Assembly (NCBI GenBank): GCA_036496265.1
Contig: DASXLL010000301.1
Coordinates: 1 to 37,921, forward strand
Source: CAYLLN01 sp036496265
GTDB taxonomy: Bacteria > Planctomycetota > Planctomycetia > Pirellulales > Pirellulaceae
Reading direction: 5' to 3'
Length of the DNA: 37,921 nucleotides
The notes under the pieces were generated by a model that worked only from the letters and a program-made list of their open reading frames with translations, was not told the origin of the DNA and did no database searches. The translations under genes and the position numbers were made by a program. Of the stretch, positions 37,645-37,921 are shown in pieces; within the stretch, counting starts at the first letter, position 1; every line of letters starts with the position of its first letter.

Positions 37645-37921
37645 TTGGCAGGCATCTTCCGCAGGGCTTACCTGCTTTATTTCTCGCAGCCGGCAATTGA
37701 CCGGCCGCTACTTCGGGCTATTCGCAAGCGGACCATTCGCTCGGTCGTCGAGTTGGGCATCGGCTCGCTCAGCCGCACGCAGCGGATACTGGAAATTGCC
37801 CGCTGGCGGCCGGAAAGCGAGCCAATTCGCTATTGTGGCATCGACTTATTCGACGCCCGTGAGAGCGAGAGGCCGCAGCTAGCACTCAAGCAATCGTTTG
37901 CGGAATTGCAGCCATCCGGTG
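37645..37921 (+). CDS. Probable class I SAM methyltransferase, N-terminal part (cut by window edge)
   Basis: 92 residues to the window end, in frame from a TTG at 37645 with AAAGGA eight bases upstream. A longer-looking frame from the ATG at 37637 is out of register with this one and looks like a shadow. The sequence RRAYLLYFSQPAIDRPLLRAI is followed by VVELGIGSLSRT, which fits the glycine-rich SAM-binding motif I, and by YCGIDLFDARE, which fits motif II with an acidic residue after the second strand. Only the start is visible, so the substrate cannot be judged. Confidence 0.55.
   Translation, partial: MAGIFRRAYLLYFSQPAIDRPLLRAIRKRTIRSVVELGIGSLSRTQRILEIARWRPESEPIRYCGIDLFDARESERPQLALKQSFAELQPSG

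Noticed and set aside
37122..37700. Open frames across the right-hand intergenic region
   Set aside because: They read through the 32-bp inverted repeat and have no family resemblance.
1..37921. CRISPR array or cas genes
   Set aside because: No regularly spaced identical repeats with unique spacers. The 33-base-spaced units at 4003-4089 have near-constant spacers and are coding.

Overview
The window reads as chromosome of a planctomycete, probably Pirellulales-like. That assignment rests on gene content rather than any rRNA: two DUF1501 proteins, a planctomycete cytochrome-c/DUF1549/DUF1553 (PSD1) protein, a zinc-ribbon plus GYF_2 membrane protein, an NPYESP-type N-terminus, twin-arginine signal peptides on most exported enzymes, a sulfatase, Gfo/Idh/MocA and TIM-barrel sugar enzymes, and many dispersed palindromic repeats, some of them inside genes. 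Most of the DNA is GC-rich.

Layout. 1-132 is the C-terminal end of an IS4-family transposase running off the left edge. 491-2481 holds an orphan DUF1501 protein and a HigB toxin with a shortened HigA-like partner. 2585-7028 holds a HerA-like ATPase, then a leftward pair of a ClpP-like protein and a PlsC-type acyltransferase. 7191-10007 holds a zinc-ribbon/GYF membrane protein, a small exported protein and a sulfatase. 10311-12394 is a translationally coupled LpoB-like plus COG3014-like lipoprotein pair. 12509-17500 is leftward: a small conserved protein, a DUF1501 protein and its PSD1 partner.

17595-20737 is a 3.1 kb IS1-family mobile element with 17-bp perfect terminal inverted repeats and an 8-bp target duplication. 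It carries an intact DDE transposase, four small passenger genes and about 0.5 kb of structured non-coding DNA. That stretch includes intrinsic terminators, a pseudoknot-capable module, a nine-codon ORF with a perfect Shine-Dalgarno, and a tRNA-like fold with an alanine-type acceptor stem (G3.U70, A73). This is the most unusual part of the window.

21052-30634 holds a Gfo/Idh/MocA oxidoreductase, a YcxB-like membrane protein, a ParE/Unstab_antitox module, a KAP-like P-loop NTPase, a sugar-isomerase-like TIM barrel, an OmpA-like lipoprotein, an unidentified Tat-exported protein and a TPR glycosyltransferase. 30655-37099 holds aconitase with an in-frame insert, a secreted HExxH metallopeptidase and a subtilase. 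The right edge cuts a probable methyltransferase.

Functionally the window mixes exported degradation machinery (sulfatase, PSD1/DUF1501, oxidoreductase, isomerase, proteases), envelope functions (LpoB-like, OmpA-like, acyltransferase, TPR glycosyltransferase), one TCA enzyme and stability or defence-type modules. Palindromic repeats lie in most longer intergenic gaps, and in three places repeat-derived DNA has become coding sequence: the ATPase, the COG3014-like lipoprotein signal peptide and probably aconitase. All family assignments are from reading the sequence; no database search was run.
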